A stretch of DNA of 64,000 nt from Linyphia triangularis (GCA_963978545.1 OZ021727.1:19933943-19997942), one strand, 5' to 3'. Shown: positions 31,299 to 43,192, counted from the first letter of the stretch. Numbers and translations are program-made. The notes: generated by a model from the sequence alone, not told the origin.

Positions 31299-32012
31299 CA
31301 TTCAATTACCTATATGTATACATAAGGTAATAAAAGTATAGCATTAGATTAAGTATTAATAAAAGTATTATAAAAGTATAATAAAAGTATAAATAATAAA
31401 AGCATTAGAAAAAATGTCTGTATGTGTCTGTCTGGTCAGCATAACTCCCGAACAAACTGACCTATCATGTTCAAACTTGGTATGAGGGTTAGTGGTGGCC
31501 ATTGGACATACTGTTAAGGTTTTCGTTAAAATCGACCATGCACATAAGGTAGCTTCCATTGAAAAAATCATGTTTTTCTATGATTGCTAAAAAACGGTTC
31601 TAACGATTTTGATAAAAATCGCTGTGGTAATGCATCTTAAGGTGTTCTAAACATTCCCACCTTCGAAATTCCCTTACAATTGTTTTAATGGCGTAAAAAG
31701 TTGAAAAAAGAACGCTATCAACACAGAGTTCTCTTTCCTTGAGCATACCTCATCAACGATCGTTTTTTCTTCTCCCCTCAGTTTACTTATAATAAAGAAT
31801 AATATAAGGATTATCGAATAGTATATCGCTAAAATCATCATTTCGCGGATTTTTTTTTTTTTTAAAAGACCCATACAATAATTGTCACAGAAAATATCAC
31901 CAAACTGGCCATTTCTTTTAGATGAATGATGAAAACATAGAAAGGGTAAATGACACAAATCCACATGAGTATTATAGAGTAATTGAAAGTTGTGCGATGT
32001 TCCACACCCCTA
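31299..32012 (+). repeat. R1 repeat, copy 4
   Basis: A nearly complete R1 copy: head 'ttcaattacc.atatgtatac', 'gtctggtcagcataactccc', 'ggttttcgttaaaatcg', 'gttctctttccttgagcata', and terminal 'gttgtgcgatgttccacacc'. It lies inside the pogo/Tigger-like element and splits one of that element's repeated blocks, so it is younger. Confidence 0.8.
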
Positions 32013-32423
32013 ATTCTAAATGAGTCTACCACTGCAAAATTATTTAAAGCACCTGAGGTCATTATCCTGCTGCATTAGGAAAAGATGCAAGATTTATATA
32101 TAAAAAAAAAGTGGTTTAAAGAGCAAATATTTTTTTCATCTTAAGCGGGATTCAATTATGTGAGATTTCGTGTTACACGAATCAATTTACGTCAAGTTTA
32201 AGCTTCATCATTCGGAAAACTGCTCCTACTTCGTATTAAACGGGGTTTCGTGTTAAACGATTTTTCGTTAACGAGGTTTGACTGTAAATGAAAGTTACGA
32301 AAAGTATGTAAATGTTCAAATGTGAAAACTAAAAAAAAAAAAAAACTTGTTCTTTCGCATTGCACTATTTTTAACATTTAGAATTGAATAAATTGTTTCT
32401 AAAAAATGCGGGAATTGTCCATT

Positions 32424-32664
32424 GAAGGGTTACGACAAAGAAGGATTAGAGTTCGTTTTTTTCGAAATTGAGGTTTTCCCGCCATGTGCAGGTTAAAGCA
32501 GATAATTTAACCAGTCCTCTGGCAAATAAATATCATGGTACGTGAGATTTTGAGCAATCATTTACATCAACACTGAATGGGACTTGAAACTTTAACTAAG
32601 TTTTTCTGTAGAATTGAGAACAACATACTTTGATCATTCCTTGCCATAGCCCTTCAATTTAGAT
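32424..32664. mobile_element. TIR element R4, copy 3
   Basis: Left end 'gaagggttacgacaaagaag' is mirrored by right end 'cattccttgccatagccctt'. The interior matches copy 2 at 6837-7086 ('ggcaaataaatatcatggta', 'gattttgagcaa', 'gacttgaaacttta'). Confidence 0.7.
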
Positions 32665-33389
32665 TAAGTTTTTCTGCTAAAAAAAATCATTTCTTATCGG
32701 CCAGGGGCGTGATTAGTTGCTCAGTTGTTATTGAAATTTCTATAAATTAAATTTGAGAGTATCTCCAACACCTATTTTAAAATGGTCATGGATTGTCAAA
32801 CTTTCATTGAGAATAATGATTGAGGTCATAGAGTAGAGGTTTTCCCGCACTTTCAAAAAGGTCAGAATGCATTCTGTTAAAAAGTTCATTTAATGCAGGG
32901 ATGTGATTTGACCAAAAGGAAAAAAGAGGAAATCCAAAAATTTGACGCGAAAGCACGTGCAAAGGAAAATTGTACAAAAAGTATCAAGAATTCAATATTC
33001 AATGTACATAGAGAAAAAAATATATCAAATTTACAGCTGAACTGGGTCGCATTTTTATTTCAAAACGTTTGTTAAAGTAAGAAATTAATAAATAGCAAAT
33101 GATTTTCAAAACGCCACTTTATAAAATATATTGTAAAATACATTTTTTTTTTTTTTTTTTTTAACTTTCAAAAGAGCTTTGCAGCATAGAGAAAATTCGG
33201 GGAAGCTTGAATGTCAGGTTCTACTGTCGCCAGATTTGAGAGCAAGCCCACAAAATTGTAATGCATATTTGTATCATTCTCTATAATGATCAAAATTTCA
33301 ATTTAAAATAGTAGCTGAAAGGCGCATTTTAGCTGAACAGCGGCAAACGACAGGTACAAATCTCTGCAATAGTGTCAGTAACTATTATA
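32665..33389. other. unassigned DNA
   Basis: Contains a poly-T run at 33143-33162. A 60-codon lysine-rich frame at 32893 has no known motif. No gene supported. Confidence 0.4.
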
Positions 33390-33545
33390 TCGGCGTAACA
33401 CCCGATAAAATTAACATCATGCAGCAACGTAATTCTCGACGATAGCGCCTGCTATAAGCACGGTAATTACAGCAATTTCATCAGCGTAACGCTCAGCAAA
33501 ATGGTCATCACATACCAACGTAAATAATGCCGATAGAGGGTTGAG
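33390..33545 (+). repeat. imperfect direct repeat, about 60-bp unit, 87-bp spacing
   Basis: Two units share 'atcggcgtaacacccgataa' versus 'atcagcgtaacgctcagcaa', then 'catca' and 'caacgtaa', and both finish with 'gatag'. The sequence is GC-richer than its surroundings. Function unknown. Confidence 0.6.
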
Positions 33546-34884
33546 CATTACAAAAAAATGCGGGGGAAAATAGTAATTCTATCGGTTGTTTGGGAAAGTC
33601 TGAAGGTATGCAGGTTCCGTTGTTGAAAGGAAATGCCCGCGAGATCAATAGGGGGAAAATTGTAGAAAAATGCGTATTTTTCTTTGAAATTGGCAACAAC
33701 AAAAAAAGTGGAAAAATAAGAAATTTAAAAAAGCGGAAAATACTCAGTTAAAGAAAAAGAAAAAAAAGCAGAAATCCGACGATCGGCGGACTAATATTAT
33801 AACTCTAAATATTACAATTGTTCTCTTATTTAATACTATACTTCTATTCTCACGGTTAGTGCGCAAACAGTTTTTTTTTTTTTTTTTTTTTTTTGGCTGT
33901 ACAAATGTCACTATTCTATATTTTCATATTTTATTATACGAAATATCAAGTCGGATACAAAATACGTTTATGTGCTTGGCAAATATTTGTTACATAACTG
34001 TAATCGTTGCCCCAGCTAAGCGACCTTTTGACAACCTTTCCGCATGCTCCTTCCACCAAGCGTTATTCAACAAGGGAAGATTAATGATGTTCCCCGTGAA
34101 TAAAGTACTTATCACATGAAATGGGTGGATGCAGCATGACATTCTTATATCATTTAGTATTCCCCATTACAAGCATCACGCACTATCAACACGCCGCATC
34201 TCTCTCGGATTGATTTAAGAAAATCGCGGACGTCTGAAGCTTTTGGCCTCTCCGATGGTCTTATAATGTCTCAATTAGTGCTAATGGATGCCTATTGCAA
34301 GCAGCTATTCGTTCTGTTTGGATATTCCTGACGACTACGATAGACGCATGTCTTTTAGACCATTAAACTTACGCTTCTATTTTGCCCCTTAAAACAGGGC
34401 GTAAGGGGTCCAAAAGTTAAGGATTGTTATTAAGGAAGTACCCGATAGAATACAATAAACGGCTTCCGTGGATTGATAAATCTTCTGATTTTGTAACAAG
34501 GAAGGGATATATCTAAAGTTATTGCGTGGTTAGGAGTACACGGAAATGGCACGGGATGTCCAGGTTAATAGTATCCGTGGCCTATTTTTACATAACTACC
34601 CATTGGAATGAAAATATACACCTATATATTTGAATAAAAAGAACATCTCACCAAGTTTTAACGTTAATCGATTTTATTATCTGCACCTTTTGTAGCCTCT
34701 AACAACAATGCAAAAACTGCTCTCAAACAGTGCGCTCTATGAAGAAAAACGGACTAATGACGCCATTTCCGTATAATGTACGTGCATTCCTAATCACACA
34801 TTCACTTTAATTCCATTCAAGTAAAACATTTATAAATAAATATTTTACTTATTTTTTAAAAAATTAATAAATATTTTACAAAAC
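33546..34884. other. unassigned DNA, including a possible conserved non-coding part
   Basis: A poly-T tract lies at 33870-33892. The part 34010-34420 is of higher complexity, unrepeated, without open frame, and has homeodomain-type cores such as 'tcaattagtgctaatgg'. It could be regulatory, but only its texture suggests so. Confidence 0.3.
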
Positions 34885-35165
34885 GATTTCTAATAGGGCT
34901 ACAGCTCTGAAATTTTCAACATAAGTAGTTTTAGCCTTCTAATTGGACTTTTGAAAAACGGAATTTTAAATTTTTATTTAGTTCTTTTTTAATTAATTTT
35001 TTAATTAACTAATAGATATTTTACAAAACCATTTCTAATAGGGCTACAGCTCTGAAATTTTCAACGTAAGTAGTTTCGGCTAAATGTTTTTAATTATTAT
35101 TTTTCAGAAAAAAGCGACTTCTAATAGGCATAGAGCTCTAAAAGTTTCAACATAAGTAGTTTTGG
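34885..35165 (+). repeat. tandem repeat, three diverged units
   Basis: The block 'tctaatagggctacagctct' then 'gaaattttcaacataagtag' occurs near 34888, again near 35029, and in a diverged form near 35130 ('tctaataggcatagagctct'). Spacing is about 142 and 101 bp. Confidence 0.75.
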
Positions 35166-35545
35166 CCTTTTAATTTTGCTTTTCACAGTCACGTGTTAAA
35201 ATAATCTTAAAGGGGTGTTGTATTATTGTATTAACTGGGATTTTGTTTGTTTCTCGACAGGGGAGAGGTTTTTAATATTAAGGCTTTACGTAGTCCAGTT
35301 TTTGTTCCCCTCATTAAAATCTTATTGAATTTGTTTATAGATAGTGAATCAAGCTTATGCTTGCATAGCAATGCACCTTTCAACGAGTGAAGTAAGCCTG
35401 TGCTTATGTGTTAATGAACTTTTCAACTTTTTAGTGAGCGAAGCAAACTCGATTTTGCGTAGCGTTGAACCTTCCTGCGAGTGAATCGCCAAAAATTGGG
35501 ACCTATACACCAATTATGGATTTCTGCAACGCGAGGCCTCACAAC
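35166..35545. other. unassigned DNA with 'agtgagcgaagc'-like motifs
   Basis: Related short motifs occur near 35385 ('cgagtgaagtaagc'), 35432 ('agtgagcgaagca') and 35479 ('cgagtgaatcgcc'), spaced about 47 bp apart. Similar wording is common near Helitron 3' ends, and the segment may be part of a worn element. Confidence 0.4.
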
Positions 35546-35607
35546 TATACTAAACTTCAACTTAACTAGACATCACTTAGACGATAGATCGTGACAGTGC
35601 TCATAGG

Positions 35608-35731
35608 TATTTAATCCATTTTGGCGGAGTGAAGACATAATTCTCGCCAAACCTTAGAGCCTTTTGTTCTCTATAGGGTTGTGGTTTGGCGAACATTATG
35701 CTTTCACGCCTCCAAATGGATTAAATACCTA
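35608..35731. repeat. small inverted repeat
   Basis: 'aggtatttaatccattttgg' on the left pairs with 'ccaaatggattaaatacct' on the right, with inner pairing 'cgccaaacc' to 'ggtttggcg'. The whole 124 bp folds into a hairpin with a loop near 35670. Confidence 0.8.
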
Positions 35732-36505
35732 CTAGGGGGCTTCGCCCCCTGCTCGCTAACGCTCGCCAACCCCCAAACGCCTCGCTGCGCTCTGATTGAG
35801 CGGCTATACCGCTCGAATTTGTGGTTAAAACATCTTGCTGCGCTCGAATAGGTTTGCCAGCAATAAAAAATGTAACCAAATTTTTATAAATTTAATGTAA
35901 GGCCTAATAGAGAAAACACCCAAATCGCAAGTTTCATAATAGAAAGTTAAATATACTATCCGCCAACATTCTGACTTAAAACTTCATTAGCTATGCCCTT
36001 ACATTGAAGTCCCAATATCTTTTATTTATTCTGATAAGTCGCCCCGTTAGACGCGAAGTATTTTCTGGATAGAAATACTTCAAAATAATAATTACTCTAA
36101 TACAAAAATGCTTTAAAAAAAAAACAGAAAAAATCAACTTTGAAACGAAGAGTTTAAAAAGAACTTTAAAATTAGCAAAGGGTTTGTTGTTTACATACGT
36201 AAGGATAGCTTTAAAATTAGCAACAGTTGGTTGGTTGGTTGAACCCCCGAGCAGCCGGTTTGTTGTTTACATACGTAAGGATGTTGCCAATCATATATTC
36301 AAAATCATTGAGGCTTTGTAGTAGCTTAATGATGAAAAATATTGAAATTTAACTAATTAATAAAGTGTTAATAAATTATTTTGGCACGTTTTGGCAAATC
36401 TACAGCTTATTTCCTTTAAAATGACACCTTGGTCATTGAAATTGGTTGAGCAGTTTAGGTGGACGGACTAACCCCAAAAAACGTATTGCCTATTAAATAT
36501 ATAGA
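35732..36505 (-). mobile_element. non-autonomous Helitron, copy 1
   Basis: Read on the minus strand it begins TCTATATATTTAATAGGCAA and ends in a GC-rich hairpin (GGGGGCGAAGCCCCC) overlapping the terminal CTAG. It sits between A and T (A|TC...CTAG|T), the classical Helitron insertion pattern without duplication. No Rep/helicase is encoded. Near 36180-36283 a 26-bp segment ('gtttgttgtttacatacgta') is doubled around a 50-bp insert containing 'ttggttggttggttg'. Confidence 0.85.
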
Positions 36506-36569
36506 TGAGCACCGTGACGATCTATCGTCTAAGTGATGTCTAGTTAAGTTGAAGTTTAGTATAGCTAAT

Positions 36570-36614
36570 GCATTGCACATGATAAAATTTCGTAGCGAAG
36601 CACGGGAATTCAGC
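36570..36614 (+). mobile_element. possible Helitron 3' end of another family
   Basis: 'aaatttcgtagcgaagcacg' followed by 'ggaattcagctag' and a T resembles a Helitron 3' terminus (small hairpin, then CTAG and T). The corresponding 5' end was not located. Confidence 0.4.
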
Positions 36615-37228
36615 TAGTTACTAATAAAACATACTTTTAGACCACATACTCTGTATGTCTTAACTATAGCTGTATAATACTCGTGGATGGCTACGGCATT
36701 TTACCATATGCATTTAACTTAGATCAGAAAAGCTTACTTTTCTTTTGATGGTTTTAGTTGAATTTGTACCGAATTTCAGAGTTGAGGCTATATAAGAATT
36801 AGACAGTGGGATAAGATATAATCCTTAAAAGTTTTTTTAGTTAAAATTGACTTAGATTGGTTAACGATATATTTGAAAACATATTTATTTAATTTCAGCA
36901 TCCTGGTTCAATACGAAATAGGATATTGGGATATTCCATATTTAGAATGTTTTTGCTTCTTAAGTGGGATAGTTTGAAATAATGATAGCACTGTTTCACA
37001 TGTTCTCTTTTGTGATCAACTATAGCAATTTTAAGCGATCTGGCTGTATAGAAAATTAAGGAATTTTACATTCGAAACATTTGACCATATTTCAACCCCT
37101 GAAAGATGGTTGATAAAGTTTTTAATAGGCTTACATTCTCAATGTTTTTTTCCTTATTGACCTTCATACTTCACTTCAGAATAGTGGCAATAGAAGAAGT
37201 GTGAGAATTAGGGATGATTCATTGAAGG
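36615..37228. other. unassigned DNA
   Basis: AT-rich and unrepeated. It ends directly at the BEL LTR. No gene. Confidence 0.4.
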
Positions 37229-37486
37229 TGTATTCTTAATCGTAAATAAATTCTTAATTAATCCAGGATGATGCTGTGTGTCGTATGGGTTCAACGGTAC
37301 CAAACACGTAAAAATGAAACATATATTTATTATTGGGTAACACCGTAAAGAACGGAGCGCCTAGACGCGCGTCCGATCTATTTTAATTACGTATACAGAG
37401 AGAGAGTTACATGGGAGGGGAAGGGGTTTTATCTTCTTCCCACGCATGCGCGCAGGCAGCAGAACACTTATTCGTAATTCCCAACA
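37229..37486 (-). repeat. BEL 3' LTR
   Basis: It ends CCCAACA and begins TGTATTCTTAATCG, against TGTTCTTAATCG in its partner. It includes 'cgcctagacgcgcgtccgat' and an 'agagagaga' run. On the minus strand an A/G-rich stretch (AAAGGTGGGAGTA) just before it serves as polypurine tract. Confidence 0.93.
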
Positions 37487-37643
37487 TACTCCCACCTTTG
37501 GAGTTTTTTTCAAATATAAAACTACAAATTACACATGATACAAACTTAAAATCAAATATTAATATAGTAAACCAATATAGAATTTACAAACAAAACATTC
37601 TTAACTACAATTAAGATATTAATATAAGAAACACAGATACACT

Positions 37644-39785
37644 TTACAGACGGCAGGGTGGTTTAGAAATTCGGCCACTTCTAGTTTTCAAAATGTTGTT
37701 ACTAAATAATGGTTCATTGTTATCATGAATAGGACTGTCCAGTTCTAGTCTATACAGTCTTTGGACAGGCCTCAACAGTTCAGTAGATTCTGTTTTGTTT
37801 CGAGCAAGCCTCGTATGGCCGTCTTTGCCTGGCATTAATTGCAACACTCGAGCCAAATTCCAATAGATACGTTTTCTGTTCGTACCTTCTAATAAAACAA
37901 TATCACCGACAGAAATTGGGTTTTTAATTTGTTTTTTAAGAGATTGTTGACACAACTGTCCTAAATACTCGGATCGAAATCTTGATCGAAGTAATTCACG
38001 TATTTTTTGTAGATGTTTTGAACGCTTACTTAATTGAGCATGATCCACTTCATCAATGTCTGGGACACCTGACGTTGTTAATTCATGCAAAAACATGGAT
38101 GGCGTCAAAGGAGAAACTGTGTCAATATCTTCGGACACATAAGTTAGAGGTCTGGTGTTTATAACTCGCTCACAATCACACAAAATAGTAAGCAACTCTT
38201 CATAATTAAGTGATGCACGTCCCAATATTTTTCTTAATATTTGCTTAACCATTCGGACAAGTCGCTCCCACCATCCGCCCCACCAAGCAGCGGAAGGAGG
38301 GTTAAACTTCCATTGAATTTTATGCTCTATCGCTTGTGAACTAACATGATTCCAATCAATGGCGTTCAAAACTCTACTAGCACCTAAAAAATTCGAACCG
38401 TTATCGGAATATACTATTTTCGAACGGCCACGACGAGCGATGAAACGTCTTAGTGATTGTAGGAATGCTTCAGTAGACAAAAGAGTAACCAACTCAAGAT
38501 GAATCGCGCGATATACTGCACAGGTGTATAGAACAATATATGCCTTTTGTCCGCCTTTAAGGTAAAGAGGACCAGCCAAGTCGACTCCTACAATTTCGAA
38601 AATTGCTGCATCGCGCACTCTGTCCGCAGGTAAAACTCCAGGTTGAGCCTCACCTCGGTCACTTGTAAAACGCTGACACTTAACACATTTTTTGATACAA
38701 TCACGAATTGTTTTACGAGCTTTCAAGATCCAAAATTTTTCGCGTAAATTTGACATTAACATAGAAGTGCCTGCATGCATATAATCCTTATGTACACTAA
38801 TAATCAGCAATTTCACAACGGGGTGCTTTGAAGGCAAGATAATAGGATACTTAAAATCCCGTGTATCCTCTCTAAATACAATATTAGTTTTAGCTCTCAA
38901 CAATCCATCATCGTCTAACACTGGTTTGAGATTTTTTAGTTTAGGATCAGAGCAACCCGTGAATGACTCTTGCTGAATGAGTTTAAACAAATATTTTTCT
39001 CCTCTATCTATTTCATTCAAAGACAAATATTTCTCACAGTTATTATTAATTTTCTTTGACTTATCATAAAACCTTAAAATCCATGCAATCATTCTTACTA
39101 TCTTTTTATACGAAGAAAAATATTTATAATACCAATTTAAATCATCCACAGATTTGGTCAAATTCGTAACAACTGTTTTACGCATTTCTGAATTAACTAA
39201 GCATTCATCTGGGTTTTCATTTGACTTAGGCCAATTTTCCTCACTTAGAAGAAGCCAATCTGGTCCCTCCCACCAACGCCGTTCGATTAATTGTTCCACT
39301 AAACAACCCCTGGATGCTAAATCCGCCGGATTGGCTATACCAGGAACATGTTTCCATGCCAAAGGAGAAGTTAAAGATTGGATTTCTTTAACCCGATTTT
39401 GGACAAAAATTCCCCAATTTAAATTACGTTTAATCCAACTTAGAGCCGTGGAGGAATCAGTCCAACAGTGGATTGCTATCTCTGAAAGATGGAGATCACT
39501 TAAAATCGAATTTAAAAGCCTAGCTCCTACGGAACAAGCCAAAAGTTCTAAACGAGGAATAGTGGTTGGTTTTAGAGGGCCAACTCTACTACGTGCACTT
39601 AATAAATTAATCTTAACCTGTTCATTTAATTCAATGCGCAAAAATATGCAACAACCATATGCTAATTGACTTGCATCGCAAAATAAGTGACAACTTAATA
39701 ATTGATTACCCGGTTCAATATTCAACCACCTGGGTATCCGTATATTCGTAAGCAAATGCAACTGAGCAAGCCATGTCTTAATCAT
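37644..39785 (-). pseudogene. BEL RNase H, integrase and C-terminal domain
   Basis: This 713-residue stretch is open but begins at an internal Met because of an upstream frameshift. Residues 25-180 are the Pao-type RNase H: 'FCDASQLAYGCCIFLR', 'TTIPRLELLACSVGARL', 'HCWTDSSTALSWIKR' and 'NPADLASRG'. Residues 330-370 form the integrase H2C2 zinc domain ('HKDYMHAGTSML', 'CIKKCVKCQRF'). Residues 390-550 are the integrase core with 'IVGVDLAGPL', 'YSDNGSNFLGA' and the 'WWGGWWERLVRMVKQ' region carrying the Glu. The tail 600-690 matches the DUF5641-type domain found after BEL integrases ('WNLARVLQLMPGKDGHTR'). Apart from the missing start this block looks functional. Confidence 0.95.
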
Positions 39786-40023
39786 CCCATTTAAGCTTTA
39801 ACTCCCAGGTTTTTTGTAGAATAATTTTTGGTAATAATAATACGGGTGCGGTAAATCCTATTACGTCAAAAACTTGATGAGCTTTAGACAATACAACTCG
39901 TTTCGTAATTTGCTCGTGTATCTCGGATACTGGGTCAATTTTGCAAGAAAGAGTATCTTTAGCAGTATCCCATAACATACCTAAAACAGTGACCTCATCC
40001 TCATGTGCTGACTGCTCCAACAC
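39778..40023 (-). pseudogene. BEL reverse transcriptase, thumb/connection fragment
   Basis: This 81-residue piece is in the same frame as the 972-residue frame upstream, cut off from it by TAA at 40042-40044. It contains 'VTVLGMLWDTAKDTL', 'FDVIGFTAPVLLLPKI' and 'LQKTWELKLKWDD', the conserved stretch after the RT palm in BEL/Pao elements. It stops at 39778-39780, where a one-base shift separates it from the RNase H-integrase block. Confidence 0.9.
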
Positions 40024-40041
40024 CTTAAGAGGAACATTGGA

Positions 40042-42951
40042 TTACCACCCTCGTAAATTGAATTGTCCTTTAGACATAATTATTTGGGACTCTTTAATAA
40101 ATTTATCCATATCCACCTCAGAGTTAAGACTCGTCAAACAATTATCCACGTAAAAAGAGGGTCTTAAAATTTCAGCCGATTCTCTTAAATCATCGGAAAC
40201 CGTATTCAAATGATAGCGTAAAGTGGCTGCCAATAGAAATGGACTGGAGGTTAAAACGAACGCTACACGTTTATGTCGATATGTTTCCAGTTGGTCAAAA
40301 TTGTCTTTCTCCCACCATAGGAATCGTAAAAAATCTCTATCGCTCTCTTGAATTCCGATCATACAAAAAGCTCGTTGTATATCACTAGAGACTGCACATT
40401 TATATTCTCTAAATCTATTAAGAATAGAAGGAATTTGGGAAATCAAATTTGGACCCGTAGCTAAACAATCATTCAGTGACAAAGAATTAATTGTTTTCGC
40501 AGAAGCATTAAAAACTGGTCTAACTTTCGTAGTGGCATTATCCTTAAAAATTGGTCTGTGAGGTAAATAATGTTTCCCACTTAAATTTGCATCTAAATGT
40601 TGATCAGTCACTTGTTCAATAATACCAAGGGATAACCATTCCTCAAAAACATCACCGTAATACTTCATTTTATTTGAAGCAATTAATTTCCTTTTGGTGG
40701 CTATCGCAATTTTTTTTGCCAAGAGAAAATTTGTTTCTAACTGTTTCTGATCATTAATCCATGGTAACGCTACCTCATATCTACCTTGTTTATCAATTCG
40801 TAAACTGCGTAAAAAATATTTCTCAGTTTCCTGAGAAAGTCGGATCTCATCCTCCAAGATGGGATCACAAATTCCCAAAGAATCGAGGCGCCACAAATCA
40901 GTCAACAAACTATCTTTCGTTAAAAGATTCACTACATGAGATGCAATATTCGTTTGTATAACACTCTCGTGAGTAATGACTGTATTTTGATGATCGCCCT
41001 CATTAATATTCGGTTTGGTGCCCATATTTCCAAAACATCCCATTAAAGTCCATCCAAGTTTACTGTGTATTGCGATGGGGCCAGATGTTAAATTTATAAC
41101 CCTACCAGTGAGTATTTTTGACAAGTAATCGGCGCCAATCAAAAGCTTAATGTCTGCTTTGGCTCCATCGTTTATTGCGAAATCTGAAATGGGAATATTT
41201 AATCTTTCGCATTCTTGCGCAATACTGAAAGAGGAAATGCGATTTATTTTTGAACATATCTGTGGCTGATTTAACACAGAAATAATACATTTATAAGATC
41301 TATCAATATTACTTATTTCAATATGAAAAGATTCGTATATTCTTTCACGTACTTCAATACCTCCAAACAGAGATTGTTGCAATGTTATCTGACTTTTAGA
41401 TTTAAAATTTAAACTTTTAATTACATCATCACACAGGTATGAATGCTGCGCATCAGAATCCAAAATTGCACGTATTAAAATCTCTTCATTACCATTATGT
41501 AATCTAACAACTAAGGTTTGTAACAATACATCATAGAATTGTGTTTCCTTATTTAACGTAGTAATTGTAGAACGATCTGGTTCCAACGTAAGATTTTCCG
41601 TTTCTTTCACGGGCAAATCTGGGCATAACACTACAAAGTGTCTTTTTTTACAAATAATGCATTTATGCTTAGAAAAACATTTATCCGAATGGTGAGATAA
41701 CTTCAGACAAACAAAACAGGCGTTTTTTTTCCTTACAATATTCTTTTTCTCTACCAAAGACATGGCAGAAACTGTGTCACAATTCTCTGAAGCATGCGAC
41801 TTTTCACAAAAAATACATTCAATTTTTCTAGATCTATATGCATTAGAATCATACACATTATTTTTTCCTGACGTACTTAATAACTCATGAGCTACAGGAT
41901 TATTTTTATTACGGGAGTTATCAACATTTCTATTGTTTTGTTTCTTATAATTTGCATAATTATTTTTATTAGAATTATTGTAGGGGGCAGTAAGAGGAGT
42001 GTTAAAAGATCTGGCCATTTGTATTCTAGCCTCACTTTCTACTTCAATTTTTAAGAAATCCATCAAAAGATCAAGATCAGATTTATTAGTATTAACATCA
42101 ACCTTACCTCTGTTACGTTCCCAGGCTCTTATCACTTCACTAGGGAGAGCGGATTCTACTAAAGGATATAAAAACTCAGCGTAATTATTTTTTGTTACAT
42201 TTAAAGCTTCCAGTGCTCGTAACTGAGTTTGCAATTTATCGTATAAAGTAGAAATATCCGTATTAGTGGTATTATTCATCACAAGCTCCAGAATATCTCG
42301 TATGAACACCTGAATCAAAACTTTGTCCTGCCCGAACCTTTCTTTTAAATAAGTAACTGCATATTCGTAATTCTCTCCACTTCTCGGAAAACTGGAAACG
42401 ATTTCTCGCGGTTTGGAGTGCTCTTTTGTAGATTGTAGAAGAAGTTGCAGCTTGTATGCGGGATCAATCTGCGGATTTTCATGTATTTTTTGAAATTGCG
42501 CCCAGAATGTGATCCACTTCCTGGGGTCGCCATCAAACTTGGTTATCTCAAATTCCGGCAGCCGTTGTAGATAACACGTAGGGGGTTGTCTGCTGGGGCC
42601 ATTAGAAGGGCATTCGTTGGTCGTGATGGACAAGGTGGCCTGCTGGTTAACTTGCTGGAGAAGTAATTTCCTTTTTGTTCTCGCCGTAGACAGCTTTTCT
42701 CGGTATTCCTCTATGGCATCGTACTCCGTCTCGAATTGCACTTGATCCACTCCAGTGGTCTGCATCTCTGCTAAAACCGCTTCATCTGCTAGCCGCAGTT
42801 GTTCAGCTCTTTCCAATAGCACGTCCATGGAAATCTCCATTTGCACTAGATCCGATGGTTCGGTCACTAAAAGACCATCAAACTTGGTCAGAGCACGAGT
42901 AAAAGATCCTCTACTCGCCGCTCTTCTCTGCTTCAGATTTTCATGAGACAT
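40042..42951 (-). pseudogene. BEL gag, protease and reverse transcriptase
   Basis: The likely start is ATG 42951 (MSHENLKQRR); three further codons upstream are open. Residues 30-110 are coiled coil. Residues 130-310 are the DUF1759-type gag ('FEITKFDGDPRKWITFWAQF'). Three zinc-knuckle-like clusters follow at 380-450 ('CIFCEKSHASENC', 'CFVCLKLSHHSDKC', 'CIICKKRHFVVLC'). The protease active site near 500 reads 'ILDSDAQHSYL', with Asp where Gly is usual. The RT palm shows 'KVRPVFNASAK', 'AVSSDIQRAFCMI' and 'SFYVDNCLTS', the catalytic box being YVDN rather than YVDD. The frame ends at an in-frame TAA (40042) after 'KGQFNLRGW'. The gag-pol arrangement in one frame is normal for BEL. Confidence 0.95.
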
Positions 42952-43173
42952 GATGATCACAGCGTAATTCTATCCAATTAACCGTATCACAGACACGTAA
43001 TTCGTAACACGTAATTGTTAACCGGTTATGCAATCTAGTTCTACGCACATAAATATTTGTAATCCATAAATTCGTAAACAACAGTTCGTAAGTGCGTAAA
43101 ATATTTTCGTAATAATCTTTGTCTACCCAATTCGTAACAGGTACCTATATTCGTAGTAAACGTACTAACGTCA

Positions 43174-43190
43174 TCCCGGCAGGGATGCCA
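43174..43190 (-). promoter_or_regulatory. BEL primer-binding site
   Basis: On the minus strand, two bases after the 5' LTR, the sequence TGGCATCCCTGCCGGGA begins with the TGG that pairs with a tRNA CCA end. The tRNA was not assigned. Confidence 0.7.
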
Positions 43191-43192
43191 AT

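Larger units (their letters stand above)
30604..32284. mobile_element. pogo/Tigger-like element, non-autonomous, with nested R1
   Basis: The ends are inverted repeats: 'cagtcaaaccccgttaaacg' at the left, and 'cgttaacgaggtttgactg' closing the right. TA flanks both ends (30602-30603, 32285-32286), as for pogo/Tigger elements. The interior is partly doubled: 'cagtaactcaatatttatt' occurs near 30741 and 31219, and 'tctacc.ct.caaaattattt' near 30833 and 32025. R1 pieces fill the gaps. No transposase frame remains. Confidence 0.7.
35546..36568. repeat. inverted repeat of about 62 bp flanking a Helitron
   Basis: 'ctatactaaacttcaactta' to 'gtgctcat' (35546-35607) is mirrored by 'atgagcac' to 'aagttgaagtttagtatag' (36506-36568), with one or two mismatches. 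Between the arms lie a small inverted repeat (35608-35731) and the Helitron (35732-36505). Confidence 0.85.
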
